NCBI RefSeq assembly: GCF_029784135.1
Contig: NC_073745.1
Coordinates: 51,598,285 to 51,662,284, forward strand
Length of the DNA stretch: 64,000 nt
From: Toxorhynchites rutilus septentrionalis
Lineage: Eukaryota; Arthropoda; Insecta; Diptera; Culicidae
Direction: 5' to 3'
Positions 1-10,918 of this stretch are shown in pieces; the first letter of the stretch is position 1; each line of letters opens with the position of its first letter. The translations under genes were made by a program, and so were the position numbers. The notes beneath the pieces are model-generated. The model was given only the letters and a program-made list of their open reading frames with translations. It was not told the DNA's origin and searched no databases.

Positions 1-1840
1 GGGGGCCCATATTAGGTATCTGAGTAAAAAATGCCAACAAAGAATAAACTTTCTCCGTACAATTACCGGCACCTGGTGGGGAGCCCATCCCGAAGATCTT
101 ATAATGTTGTATCGAACAACTATTCTCTCAGTGATGGAGTATGGCAGTTTCTGTTTTCAATCAGCTGCCAAAACACACCTCATTAAACTCGAGCGAATTC
201 AGTATCTTTGTCTCCGTATTGCGTTGGGAATTATACCCTCAACGCATACCATGAGCCTCGAGGTTTTGGCAGGCGTACTCCCACTAAAAGATCGCTTCAA
301 TTTATTATCTCTTCGGTTCCTCATCCGGTGTAAGGTTATGAACCCATTGGGGATCGGAAATTTTGAGCAACTGAGCGAGCTATATTTTCATTCTGGATTT
401 ATGGGCTCATATCATGAATTCATCTCCATGCAGGTTGATCCTTCTTCGTATATTCCCAACCGTGTTTGTTTCCCTGACTACATCAATTCCTCTGTACATT
501 TTGATCTGTTCATGAAGGAGAAAATCCATGATATTCCAGATTACCTTCTATCGGGGATCGTTCCTACGATCTTCAATGCAAAGTATGGGCGTATCAATTG
601 TGATAATATGTATTTTACTGATGGGTCCTCTATGAATGAGTCCATAGGATTTGGAGTGTTCAACGTATTTTTTAGCACCTCACACAGTTTTCAGTATCCA
701 TGCTCAGTATATATTGCTGAATTGGCAGCAATACACTGGGCGCTGGACAGCGTCGCCTCACGACCTGTTGAACACTATTACATTGTAACGGATAGTCTTA
801 GCTCTGTCGAAGCTATCCGTTCAGTGAGGCCGGAAAAGCACTCGCCGTACTTCCTTGAGAGAATACGATAAATTTTGAGTGTTTTAACCAGACGCTGTTA
901 TGCCATTACCTTTGTCTTGGTCCCTTCACATTGCTCAATTCCGGGTAATGAGAGGGCTGACTCATTAGCAAAGGTAGGTGCAATTGAAGGCGAAATTTAT
1001 CAGCGTCAAATCGCCTTCAATGAATTTTATTTTTTAGTTCGTAAAAATACCATCGTTAACTGGCAACGCAAATGGAAAGAAGATGAATTGGGCCGGTGGC
1101 TCCACTCAATTATCCCTAAGGTTAGCCTTAAAGCATGGTTCAAAAGTCTGGACTTGAGTCGGGACTTTATTCGCACCTTCTCCCGACTCATGTCCAATCA
1201 CTGTTCGTTAGACGCGCTACTCTTTCGTTTTGATCTTGCGGACAGCAATATCTGTGCCTGTGGCCAAGGTTACCACGACATCGAACACGTTGTTTGGTCG
1301 TGCGAGGAGTATCTTGTTGCCAGATTGAATTTAGAAAACTCTCTTCAGGCTAGAGGAAGGCAGCCCAATGTGCCGGTGAGAGATGTGTTGGCTGGTTTAG
1401 ACCTTGATTACATGTCCCAAATACATGTCTTCCTAAAAGTTATCGATCTTCGTGTCTGGTTGTCCTTATATCCTTATATTCTCCTTTTCCTTTTCCTTCG
1501 CGAGAAATCAAATCCCTTCTTATTAACAATAGAATAAGGTGAAATGTAAATACATATTAGATATAAGATAGGCTTAAGAATTGAGTGTAATGAATGTGAG
1601 TGTGAATGTGAGAGTGAACATTGTCAACATATCCCCATATCCCCTCCTTTTCCTGAAGAAAATATGTCACCCCTCTAAACTCGAGTCGACCGCGAGTAAT
1701 CGGTTTCCTATATTATTAACATTAGAATTAAGGAAAAATGTTTATATATACTTGTAATAATACAGTCAGGAGTTTGGCTCCTTTAAACTTATGTAACTGA
1801 GCCTGTAAAAATAAACGATTAAATAAAAAAAAAAAAAAAA
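1..1840 (+). mobile_element. Non-LTR retrotransposon with RNase H, 3' part (copy 1)
   Basis: The window opens inside the reading frame of a non-LTR element. The element runs through its 3' UTR to an A-tract at 1825-1840. A second copy lies on the minus strand at 27791-30071, and the two align over coding and 3' UTR sequence. Both 3' UTRs share the CCGCGAGTAATCGGTT motif and end in GAGCCTGTAAAAATAAACGA before poly(A). An RNase H domain after the polymerase is known from the I, LOA and R1 clades; I cannot decide between these. The 5' part lies left of the window. Confidence 0.9.
2..1537 (+). pseudogene. RT C-terminus, RNase H and Cys-His motif of non-LTR ORF2
   Basis: The frame is open from base 2. 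It holds the region after the polymerase, then an RNase H domain with all expected acidic positions: YFTDGSSM near 617, the Glu in IAELAAIHWALD, VTDSLSS near 788, and PGNERADSLAK near 941-970. A C-terminal Cys-His motif CACGQGYHDIEHVVWSC follows at about 1255-1305; it is typical of this family and probably binds nucleic acid. One in-frame stop (869-871) splits the RNase H domain where the other copy reads Asp-Asn. The frame also runs past the other copy's stop because TGA there is TGG here, giving a longer tail to 1537. It is inactive and 5'-incomplete within the window. Confidence 0.88.
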
Positions 1841-2027
1841 CTCTAAAAAGCATATTCCCACAACCTACCAGGGATGCCAGATACGATTACATGTCTTGAT
1901 TTAAAAAAAAATAAAAACGGTTGTGTAAGATTTACTTAAATATCATTCACCGGAAACATTGAAACACTCAGAAATTACATTCAATTTATAAGGGTCAATG
2001 AATCTTTCCCACCAGTTTTCTAAAATT

Positions 2028-2791
2028 TCAAAAAATCCAGTTTTCTAAAATTTCAAAAAATGTTTCAATAACTTCGGAAAATCGTATTTTTGAAGAATTT
2101 TTTTTGGCTGTATTTTTCCTTTTTTGAAAAAATGCAGAGGTAGTGTCGCAACCAGTTATTGAATGCAAAAATAGAATGTTCTCCTGGTTTTCTCGTTGAT
2201 TATCAGCTATTGAGTATATAGTAGGACGATTTTTATCGTTTGTCGGCTTCGACAAAAAGATTGAACAAACTGGCGGTGTTAATGCACACAGCAGTACCAA
2301 TAAATCAAAGTCTTGGCCAACAACTACAACCGAGTGCGACTCTTTAATTTTTGAAATCTCGATCGCGGTATTCACATTGAGACAGTTCGCATTTCCTGGC
2401 GCTTGTTTAGTCGACACTCCGCTCGACGTAAAGGCAGTCGTTAACAGCTCTATTATACGAATTTTATTTTCGCTACTCGCGAAAAAATCTTGAGGCTTGG
2501 ATTCGATGATTGTATCTGGTGCCATATCATTTACCTCAATTCCTTCTCCTTCATATCGTCGATTCCTCTCAAAATGTTTGATGTCTGACGGACCTCAAAG
2601 GCGACGTACACATTATTACCGTAGGAATTTTGAACATAAGACGTGTAAGCATCAATAATTTCTTTCACAGTTGATTTACTTTTCCAAGAAACTTTATGTA
2701 ATAAGAATCCGCCAATATAAAAATCCGATAAAATAAAAAATATTTCCGTCAATTTCAACTGAGTTTTTCTCAAATACAGAATACAGGACAT
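2028..2791 (-). pseudogene. Decayed PIN/XPG-like ORF of the GCDTTS family
   Basis: Two adjacent minus-strand frames (2791-2531, then 2525-2028) join by a frameshift near 2530. The first holds GGFLLHKVSW and VKEIIDAYTSYVQNSYG. The second holds VVVVGQDFDLLVLLCAL and FLHSITGCDTTSAFF. I recognise this order (LLHrv-W, then a V-V-G-D-D/F-D-LLVLL stretch, then H-x2-TGCDTTS) from a large, poorly described protein family repeated in many arthropod and cnidarian genomes. The acidic strand resembles XPG-I/PIN-like nucleases. A mobile origin is likely but unproven. The conserved region between the two halves is eroded and no ends were found. It is non-functional here. Confidence 0.6.
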
Positions 2792-3345
2792 TTTGGAAAG
2801 CGATATTTACCAAACGGTTGTTCGTTCGAGAGTCCAGGCATTTCTTAGTGTTTGTGTACTGCATTTAATTCTCAAGTCTGTTAGTAGGGAGGGGGTAAAT
2901 GATTACCTTGGGAATCTATTACATCTATTACATTACATTTTGTATCCTCAGTTAAATACACCACACCAAAATAAACATTTCTTTCAGAGATTGTTTGAAA
3001 TAACAGTTACGCGAGTACTGCAACTAACGAAAATATAAAACTCGGGGTATTATTAGGGGTGAAACTCGCGTGGGGGTGGTCGTACAAAAAATTTGATAGA
3101 ATCAAATTTATGTAAAATTTCACGCGCCTTAAAATTGTATGGAGCACTTTTATCGAAAAAAGTGATAGGGAGCGAGAAAAATGCAAAAAACTGTTTCAGG
3201 GGGCAAAAATGTGGAGTTTTGGGAGAGAAACACCGATCCGATTTTGGTAGACTTTTTGTATGTTGATTAGAACACCTTCCCAAGCACTTTGGCGAAAAAA
3301 AATCTTTCCAATTTGTTACAAGCTGAGCTCTTAAATGAGCAAATT
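2792..3345. other. No recognisable feature
   Basis: AT-rich spacer between the decayed ORF and the next retrotransposon fragment. Short open frames here show no family signature. Confidence 0.5.
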
Positions 3346-3604
3346 AAAAAAAAATTACGCGCATCTCTATCGCATTGGGCTCGCAGCAAACAATCTTTGT
3401 GATTGTGGCGATGGCTACCACGACATCGAGCATGTTGTCTGGTCGTGTATCCGGTTCCATACTGCTCGCTCTCAGCTCTCTAGAGCACTGAAAGCACAAG
3501 GCAGACAATCGGAGATCCCCGTCCGGGATATCTTAGGTAGCCGTGATCCTGATCTTCTGCTTCATCTATATCTGTTCCTCAGAAACGCCGATGTCAACGT
3601 TTAA
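3335..3604 (+). pseudogene. C-terminal end of RNase-H non-LTR ORF2
   Basis: The last 80 or so residues of the ORF: LCDCGDGYHDIEHVVWSC, then a segment ending PVRDILGSRDPDLLLHLYLF. The same layout is seen in the copies at 1-1537 and 28138-30071, with clear divergence, so this is another subfamily. The first 15 or so residues of the open frame are flanking sequence. Confidence 0.8.
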
Positions 3605-3883
3605 TGATGTTTCCTTCGTTGTGTCCCCGTTTCATATCCCTCCTATCCGATCGATAAACTTTTACTTAGTCGCGGCAATACATACACACACTCTTTACAG
3701 ATGCATGGGCCAAAGGTTGTGTAGTCCACTGATGATTCAACAAGAGCCAAAGGTTGTACCGCTCATGACAACTCTACACGAGCTGATGATTGCGCCGGCT
3801 AGTGACCATTCTATCCTGGATTCCTCGAGTCGAGAAAGACGCACCACGCTAGATATGAGGTACAGACTAGGGGGGCGTTGCTG
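3350..3883 (+). mobile_element. RNase-H non-LTR element fragment, left of an L1 insertion
   Basis: This is a 5'-truncated piece of a relative of copy 1. It begins at about NYAHLYRIGL and carries the C-terminal Cys-His motif, a stop at 3602-3604, and 3' UTR with the sequence GCCAAAGGTTGT present twice. The 3' UTR breaks off at 3889 and appears to resume at 6241 after a nested L1-like element, where the family's CCGCGAGTAATCGGTT motif and an A-tract are found. The continuity across the insertion is inferred. Confidence 0.7.
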
Positions 3884-3889
3884 ATTAAT

Positions 3890-6240
3890 ACACGAGTTCC
3901 AGGTGCAATGGCAATACTGGACCCGTCGGCGCCGAGAGTATACATCATGGATGCAGTGGTGGCTGTCGTACGCTAAACCCAAAATAAAATCTTTTTTCCG
4001 TGGAAAATCGAAGGCCGCCTTCGATGATTTCCATCAACAACATCAACGGATGTACGCTGAATTAAGGCGCGCGTACGATGGCTATTACCGTAATCCTGCA
4101 ATGTTAGCTATAAACAGGTTGAAAGCGAAAATGTTAACCCTCCAGCGCAACTTTACGCAAGCATTCGTTCGCATAAATGAACCGTTTATCTGTGGAGAGC
4201 CTATCTCAATGTTCCAGCTAGGCGAAAGGCATAGGAAAAAAACAATCATCACACAACTACGTGACGAAGACGACCAGCTGATCGAAGATGCTGATGCGAT
4301 AGAGCGGTACATGTTCGATTTCTACAAATCACTATATGTTACGGGTCAGACGGAAAGGGATGAAGAAAACACATTCGAGTGCCCGAGAGTGATTCCAGAG
4401 AACGATCCCGTAAGTGAATCTTGTATGGATGAAATAACTCCGTCCGATATTATCACTGCCATCAAGACAAGCAGCCCGAACAAGTCTCCCGGCAAAGACT
4501 CTCTGCCACGAGAGTTTTACCTCAAAACGTTTGATGTCATCTGGAGAGAACTTACTCTCGTTATAAATGAAGCACTGTCAGGGAACTTTCCGGCAGAATT
4601 TGTTGACGGTGTGATCGTCCTCGTGAAAAAGAAGGGGAATGATCAAACGGTACATGCATACAGACCGATCTCGTTACTCAACTTTGATTATAAAATACTC
4701 TCCCGCATTCTTAAGAAGCGTCTGGATAGGACGATGAGTGCCCATCATGTGCTTACCGATAGCCAAAAATGCTCGAATTCCGGCCGAAACATTTTTCAGG
4801 CCACTCTCGCTCTCAAGGATCGCATCGCTCGTCTGATTAAATGTAAACAACGTGGTTTACTGGCAGCTTTCGATCTCCGTCACGCTTTCGATCTTGTTGA
4901 TCGGGATTTTCTTTTTCGGAACATGTGCTCGCTCGGGTTCAATCCGAATCTCGTACATTTACTCGTCAAAATCGGAGATTTGTCTTTCTCACGCATATTG
5001 ATAAACGGGCGTCTTTCGGTAGCATTCCCCATCGAAAGGTCGGTTCGTCAGGGAGATCCACTCTCCATGCACCTCTTCGTAATTTATTTGCACCCATTGC
5101 TCAAACGACTCGAGGAGATATGTGGTTCTGACCTCGTTGTTGCGTACGCCGATGATGTTTCGGTAATAAGCACGTGTAGTACAAAAATGGGTAGTATACG
5201 AGATGCATTCCAACGCTTCGAGAGAGTCTCTGGAGCAATTTTAAGTTTAGAGAAATCTGTTTCGATCTCGGTGGGCTACACTGACGACATGCCACTCACC
5301 ATGCCGTGGCTGCCAAACGCCAATACCGTTCGCATTTTGGGAGTAACCTTCGCTAACTCCATACGGATGATGAATAAGCTAAATTGGGATGCGCTTGTAT
5401 GTACATTCTCTCGGCAAGTTTATCTCCAATCGTATCGTACGCTAACTTTGCATCAAAAAGTGACACTACTCAATACATTCATAACGTCGAAGTTATGGTA
5501 TCTCGTTGTCTCGTTGAATAGACACTTGAATGATATAGCGTCACTTCCCTTTTATATGTCCTTCCTTTCCCAGCGAAATCCTACCCCTCCTGCAGATTGT
5601 CCTTGCTTAAAAGTTATCCTTTCATTTTTCCCAAATCTCCCTCCACATATCCAACAAAATCCATCCGCCGATACTATACAAAACCATTACATCGAACAAA
5701 CTGAAATACCGAAAGTTACTCGTGAGTATCCAGCAGTGAACTGGAGACAAATTTGGAAGAACATTACGCTTCGAAAGCTGACCTCGAGTGAACGGAGTAC
5801 TCTTTTCTTGTTGACCCATAGAAAGCTTGAGCATAGAAAATTGATGTACCGAATGAATAGAACCGATGGTGAGAGCTGTTTGTTCTGTAACATTGGATGC
5901 GAAACATTAGAACACAAACTGAGCGAGTGCGTACGGGTGGAGCCAGCTTGGAGACTATTGCAGCGAAAATTAATTACTCTGCTCAACGGATGGCGCAGAC
6001 TCTCAATAGGGGAGCTTTTGAGACCTCAATTGAGGAGCATACAAAAATCAAAAAAAATTGTAATTCTCAAAATGTTTCTAAAATATGTAACTATTATTAT
6101 GCAATGTAGTAACGTAATTGATATAGCTAGTTTAGAATTTGAACTCGAAACGACATTCGAGTAATTATTTTGTAATTATTCTTTAGAACTTTTTGAAATA
6201 AACTGTTTGAACATTGACAAAAAAAAAAAAAAAAAAAAAA
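3890..6240 (+). mobile_element. L1/Tx1-like non-LTR element, 5'-truncated
   Basis: The element runs from just before the polymerase ORF to a 22-nt A-tract (6219-6240). The hexamer ATTAAT lies at 3884-3889 and again at 6241-6246 directly after the tail. It fits a short target-site duplication and places the element inside the RNase-H element's 3' UTR. The endonuclease part is missing, as expected of incomplete reverse transcription. Confidence 0.8.
3903..6164 (+). pseudogene. L1/Tx1-like reverse transcriptase ORF2, lacking endonuclease
   Basis: A long uninterrupted frame of about 750 codons. Order: linker with REYTSWMQWWLSYAKPKI; RT motifs SPGKDSLPREFY (about residue 193), YRPISLLNFDYKILSRIL (about 255), AAFDLRHAFDLVDRDFL, RQGDPL, and the catalytic VAYADDVSVIS (YADD near residue 414); and a C-terminal Cys-His motif CLFCNIGCETLEHKLSEC near 658-675. 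Layout and C-terminal motif fit L1/Tx1-type elements. Known: such ORF2 proteins carry an N-terminal AP endonuclease of about 230 residues, which is absent. The polymerase core looks intact, so the copy is fairly young. The first codon is only the first open codon; the true start is lost. Confidence 0.85.
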
Positions 6241-6483
6241 ATTAATGGTCAGCTGCATCCCAATAGGAAGTATCCCGTGTCGGGCACAGGTACAGAGCAT
6301 TGGAGACAGCAACATCCCAATTACGAAAACACTTGTAATACTAACCTCGAGCCAACCGCGAGTAATCGGTTACATATTACTAACATAGATAATAAGAAAA
6401 ATTGTCAAAGTATTGAACTCCCGGCCCCGTGAGGCTAACGCCATATGAGCCTTTATAAAAATATACATTTTGGAAAAAAAAAA
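6241..6483 (+). mobile_element. 3' UTR and A-tail of the interrupted RNase-H element
   Basis: Contains CCGCGAGTAATCGGTT, a 3' UTR body like that of copy 1 (motif TGAGCCTTTATAAAAAT in place of TGAGCCTGTAAAAATAAA) and an A-tract at 6474-6483. It most likely continues the fragment at 3350-3883. Confidence 0.65.
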
Positions 6484-6719
6484 TGAGCAAATTTGACTGG
6501 ACTAGTATTGAAATTGACAGACTTTGGTGTAGTGCTACGTCTTTTTGTTTATGTCCTCGACATTACTCATTCATATTTCTAATTTGCGATCATTATGATT
6601 GTGAATATATGCGAAAACACTTTTTCTTGTCGCATGAAGAAATCTTAAGCATAAAAGCACCTGGCAACCCTGCAAACCACAGCACAGGTTCGAAGGAGCA
6701 AAAGCATCCCGAGACTTAC

Positions 6720-7164
6720 CGCGTGTTGTAGTAGTTGGACTTGTAATACGGTGGATGCGAATCGAAGACGTAGTTCAGGATGGGCCCGGTGCTCTTCAGC
6801 AACTTCCGGTGCTCGTCGACCGGTTTCACCACCATCGCCGGCGTGGTCGGGTTCAGGTTCATCGAGTTGATCGTTCGATGTCGCTGCTGTTGTGGTTGCT
6901 GCTGCTGCTGAGGTTTGGTTTGATGTTGATGCTGAGGCGATGGTACGCTTGGTGGCGTCGAGGACGCGCTACCCGACGAGACAGACAGGCCACCGGTGTC
7001 GGAGCTACTGGATGTCACCGTCTCATCGTCCACCCGGCTGTTGGAGCCTTCATCTTCCGGGAAGCTTCGCTGGGTAGATGGATTTGTGTTCGCTGCTAAA
7101 TCTGGTGTGTGCCACGGATTTTCACCATCGTCCGCCGGTGATGGTGGTGCTGATGTGGGTGATC
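6720..7164 (-). CDS. Internal coding exon, Gln/Ser/Pro-rich, host gene
   Basis: On the minus strand an acceptor with a pyrimidine tract (TTTTTTTCCTCCCACCCAG) precedes 7164 and a GTAAGT donor follows 6720. The frame between them stays open for 445 nt. The product is low-complexity: a Ser/Pro/Asp-rich start, SSSSDTGGLSVSSGSASS, a Gln run with a CAG/CAA mix, then a distinctive conserved-looking end, HRKLLKSTGPILNYVFDSHP and YKSNYYNTR. The exon needs one nt from the previous exon and leaves two. The signal-peptide exon at 46110-45747 leaves exactly one nt, so they can join through a Gly codon. I do not recognise the protein firmly. The end resembles what precedes the first immunoglobulin domain in long dpr-family proteins, but this is a guess from memory. 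The next exon lies left of the window or was missed. Confidence 0.72.
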
Positions 7165-7549
7165 CTGGGTGGGAGGAAAAAAATGAAAACAGCGATTCAG
7201 AAGTCAGTCACAATTCGTCAGGAAGGAGAAGAGAAAAATATGAGCGTCCGGGAAACGGGGATATTTGTTTTTTTGAGACATTTCCAGTTCGTTTTGACGT
7301 AGGATTACGTCTTTCGGGAACATATTGGGGTACAAATTGAAAAATTAAAATCGATCGCATCGTGAAAAATGTCCAATTTGAAACACTTGTTACTCATTCA
7401 TTTCATGATGGATTGATGAGATTTTTGCATCAAACGATTACGGCACTCCATAACAATTTTTCACATTGAATAAAATAGTATATATCATATAACTAACTAT
7501 CGAACAATTGAAAAAATTCAACCCCTATCCAAACAGTGATACCCAGTCC

Positions 7550-7700
7550 TGATTGGTCGAAATTGACGTCATTTCTTTTTCGCGCCCGATTCGTTCTCTC
7601 ACCGGCAAGCTGCATGGCAATCGAGTAGGAGGCGCCTACATCACACATACCAAATGATATAAAAGCAAGGAGCATTCGTGGATCTCATTCATTCTTACAA
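7550..7700 (+). promoter_or_regulatory. Histone-type promoter remnant (TATA and CATTC start site)
   Basis: TATAAAAG lies at 7658-7665, and a TCATTCATTC start motif lies about 28 nt downstream (from 7686). Upstream are TGACGTCATTTC (a CRE-like palindrome) and GCGCCCGATTCG. Known: histone promoters often pair a TATA box with a PyCATTCPu-type start. The same block recurs at 9835-9975. Activity is not shown. Confidence 0.5.
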
Positions 7701-8270
7701 CGGACGTGGAACGGACAACAACAAGTGGAGAGCAGCAGCAGTGAAAGCGGCTAATATATAGGCGAGCATAGAAGTTGAGCGGTCAAAATGCGAGCTGTGT
7801 CTCGCATCGAGCTTCTATGGCAGCATAAGCAGCGGCAAACAGTAGCAACGGTTGTTGAAACCGGTCTACTACTAGTGGCAGCAGCAAGCATCACGAGCGG
7901 ATTGTTTCAGGCACGCTCTCTCCGTCAGAAGTGCGAGAACGTTTCTTGGCATCGTGAAAGTGCAGCATCGAATCTGAGCGGCCAACAATTGAGCTGTGTC
8001 TCACATAAGTGGCAGTAGCAGCAGCAGCGGCGGTAAACATCGATGCTGAACCTCAACAATGTGTTGAGGTTCAGCATCGATGTTGTGCTGTGTCTCGTAT
8101 CGGTCCACTACTGTTGGCAACAACAAATATCATGAGTAGAGAGTTTCAGGCATTCTCTCTTTCTCTACTGCTGCTGCTGCTGCTACTCAGTCAGATTTCT
8201 CATTCTTGTTGGACGCTCAGATCGATAAACATATGTGTTTCTAGTGTGCATTGCTGGTACTCCTGTTCAC

Positions 8271-8512
8271 ATCAACCAATACAATTGGATGCGGTTATGG
8301 AGTTAAAGGAGACAAAGGACCCGGTTAAGGAATAGTGTATCGCACGGTTCCACATGGCAACATCCAGTGTATCAAACCCGCTATCCGTTGTTTAGCTCAC
8401 CGTGATGGTGTCAACGAAGCCCTTGCAAACCGACGCACAGAAGCCGAAGATGCCAAAGCCAAGGAAAGCAGCAGCGACTCCGAAAAAACTACCGCTGCCA
8501 AAAAGTTAACAA
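8271..8512 (+). pseudogene. Decayed histone H4 front half joined to H1-like tail (copy 1)
   Basis: Sequence from 8271 follows the start of an H4 gene (leader ATCAACC, then a Gly/Lys-rich start with the ATG lost). The segment at 8340-8420 encodes NIQCIKPAIRCLAHRDGVN, closely matching the H4 stretch around DNIQ-I-KPAIRRLARR-GV. The H4 homology then stops and is followed by a Lys/Pro/Ala-rich run (KPKMPKPRKAAATPKK in one frame, about 8441-8485) that looks like the C-terminal tail of histone H1. Frames are broken in several places. The H4 match is strong; the H1 assignment is moderate because such tails are low-complexity. Confidence 0.7.
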
Positions 8513-8608
8513 CTACTACATCCGACTGAAACCTCATTACATTAGCACGCAGCAGATATAGGTTAACTTCGTTAGTTACAGCATCCATACAACCCATTTA
8601 ACCATTCC

Positions 8609-8624
8609 AGTTCTTTTCAGGACT
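8609..8624 (+). terminator. Histone 3' stem-loop remnant (copy 1)
   Basis: AGTTCT-TTTC-AGGACT folds as a 6-bp stem with one G-T pair and a TTTC loop, the shape of the metazoan histone mRNA 3' processing signal. It lies about 110 nt after the H1-like tail. Confidence 0.6.
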
Positions 8625-8640
8625 TTCGATATTGCTTTGA

Positions 8641-9237
8641 AACGAAAGAGTTTAATTTATTGTTTTCCACTTATCATTAAAATGATATAAAACTACGATC
8701 AAAAATACTGTTTACTTTTCATCATTCTTTGTGTGGACACCGACTGGACAACATCGTAGCTGGACGGGCTGGACGGCGAGGGATCGAGTGCCTTTCTCAA
8801 GGCAAGAGGGCGGAGGTGGTAGCGCTGGAGTAGAATAGAGTAGAGTTTTCAAAGGACCTTTCTCAAGGCTAGAGACGAATGAACTGCAAAAGTTTAAAGT
8901 CTCTATAATACAATACCTTCCTTCCTTCCTGTTTACTTTTACATTTTCTTTGATCATGTGCAACTAACAGGAATCTTATCACGTCAGAAACATACTTTCC
9001 ATCAACCAACCTGACTGGATGCGGTAAGGGAGGCGAATGACATATGTACGCATATATATATATAGCGAAACGGCTCCGGTCATACACAGCACGTTTCAGA
9101 CAAATGCCTCAAGGAATTTTCTAAAATAATATTTTGCCGATGCCTTTGCGCGAACTACACAGGCGAGTAGCACCATAATAGCAAATCAAATGTCGAAGTT
9201 CGTGATATGGGTGCGTTCATCGCTATTCGGTTCGGCG
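8641..9237. other. Spacer with a short H4 leader fragment
   Basis: Mostly unassigned. CATCAACCAACCTGACTGGA at 9001-9020, followed by TGCGGTAAGGGAGGC, looks like the leader and first codons of H4 (Met lost). It suggests a third, very short histone-derived piece. The motif TTTCTCAAGGC occurs twice (8793 and 8860). Confidence 0.4.
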
Positions 9238-9482
9238 TCGGTTTAACCCTTTCATTACGGCAGTGTGCTCCGCCGAAGTGCTACCCCTGTACGAAGCACT
9301 GCGCCGAAAAGTATGCACATCGCGCTGGTGTGATCGAAAAGCAGTATGAATTTCATGTCGTCTAAAGACGACGCTCGTACACACAGCTCGTCGCGTGGAT
9401 GTCGTCTATAGACGACATTCGTACACACAGGACGTCGCGCAGATGTCGTCTATAGACGACGCTCGTAACGGATGGGTTAACC
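9238..9482. mobile_element. MITE-like element with hairpin tandem repeats
   Basis: Imperfect terminal inverted repeats: GGTTTAACCCTTTCATTACG at the left, and the complement of CGTAACGGATGGGTTAACC at the right. The right half holds two full 44-bp repeats and part of a third (from 9355, 9399 and 9443). Each starts with the palindrome GTCGTCTATAGACGAC or a one-base variant. No coding capacity. Confidence 0.6.
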
Positions 9483-9834
9483 ATCAATAACTACGCTTGG
9501 CAACATTGACATCTGGTAATTTTCATATAGGATTTTTTCCCAGCATGTTAAAAGTGGTTTTTCATGTACATAAAAGCGCAGCGTAGTATGTCAACTGCTT
9601 CCCGGTTAGAAAATAAATGATCGTTAGAAAATAAATGAGCGACCCGTCCAATTTCAAACGCTTATTGCTCATTCATTTCATGATGGATTGATGAGATGTT
9701 TGCATCATACGTTGTCGGCACTCCATAATAATTTTTCACATTGAATAAAATAATATATATCATGTAACTAACAATCGAACAATTAAAAAATCTCAACCAC
9801 TATCCAAACAGAAGATACCTAGGCCTGATTGATC

Positions 9835-9975
9835 GAAATTGACGTCATTTCTTTTTCGCGCCCGATTCGTTCGTTCACCGGCAAGCTGTATGACAATCGA
9901 GGAGGAGGCGCCTACTTCACACATACCAAATGATATAAAAGGATGGAGCGTTCGTGGATTTTATTCATTTTTACA
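9835..9975 (+). promoter_or_regulatory. Histone-type promoter remnant (copy 2)
   Basis: Same arrangement as at 7550-7700: TGACGTCATTTC, GCGCCCGATTCG, TATAAAAG at 9934-9941 and a TTATTCATT start region about 27 nt downstream. Confidence 0.45.
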
Positions 9976-10530
9976 ACGGACGTGGAACGGACAACAGTGG
10001 AGAGCAGCAGCAGTGGGCGCGGCTAATATATAGACGAGCATCGAAGTTGTGTGGTCAATAGGCTAGCTGTGCCTCACATCAAGCTTCTATGGCAGTATAA
10101 ACAGCGACAAACTACTACTACTCTACTAGTGGCAGCAGCAAGCATCGCGAGCGGAGCATTTCGGGCACGCTCTCTCCATCAGAAGTGCGAACACATGCTT
10201 CTTGGAATCGTGAAAGTGCAGCAGTGAACTTCAAGACGAGCATCGAATCTGAGCGGCCAACAATTGAGCTGTGTCTCATATCGAACTTAAGTGGCAGTAG
10301 CAGCAGCAGCGGCGGTAAACATCGAGGCCTAACATCAACAATCGAGCTGTGTCCGGCATCGGTCCAGTACTGATGGCAACAGCAAACATCATGAGCAGAA
10401 AGTTTCAGGCATGTTCTCTCTTTTTGCTGATGCTGCTGCTCAGTCAGATTTCTCATTTTGTTCGACGCTCAGATCGGTAAACATATATGTTTTTAGTGTT
10501 TTAAGTGTGGTCACATCAGATCAACATCAA

Positions 10531-10733
10531 CCAACATGACTTCATACGGCAAGGAAGGCAAAGGAGGATCGAAGCGTATCGCAAGGTTCTACATGACAAT
10601 ATCCAGTGTATCAAATTCGCTATTCGCCGTTTAGCTCGACGTGATGGTGTCAACGAAAACCACCAAAATAAAAACAGAAATAAGCAGCAGCGGCTCCGAA
10701 AAAGCTACCGCTGCCAAAAAACAACAGAAGTGA
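10531..10733 (+). pseudogene. Decayed histone H4 front half joined to H1-like tail (copy 2)
   Basis: Starts CAACCAACATGACTTC with an H4-like ATG at 10541 (MTSYGKEGKGGSKR; part of the Gly/Lys run is deleted). After a frameshift it reads RKVLHDNIQCIKFAIRRLARRDGVN, the best histone match in the window. The H4 match ends near 10660 as in copy 1, and an Ala/Lys/Pro-rich H1-like tail follows. Both copies share the same H4-to-H1 junction, so the fusion predates their divergence. Confidence 0.75.
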
Positions 10734-10918
10734 ATTGTTGTTTTTGTTGCTCCATAATGTTTTACGCGAGTAAATATGTCGGAATATATGTTCACGCAAT
10801 ATGAGCGCCAATCTCGTAAACGTGCATCGGAGCTGAAACAACTTTCTATCACTGATACCGAAAGCTCGATTGTAACACTGGTGAAATGAACAAAAAATAC
10901 CCAACAACCAAATCAAAC

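Larger units (their letters stand above)
7297..8640. mobile_element. ACG-ended repeat with histone gene-derived sequence (copy H1)
   Basis: Begins GACGTAGGATTACGTCTTTC, the reverse complement of the ends seen at 14400-14415, 25403-25418 and 35686-35701. It continues through sequence shared with copies at 9640-11050 and 47756-48060: a histone-like promoter, a long decayed transcribed region, an H4-like piece and a stem-loop. The right boundary is unclear; homology to the second copy fades near 8640. Confidence 0.65.
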
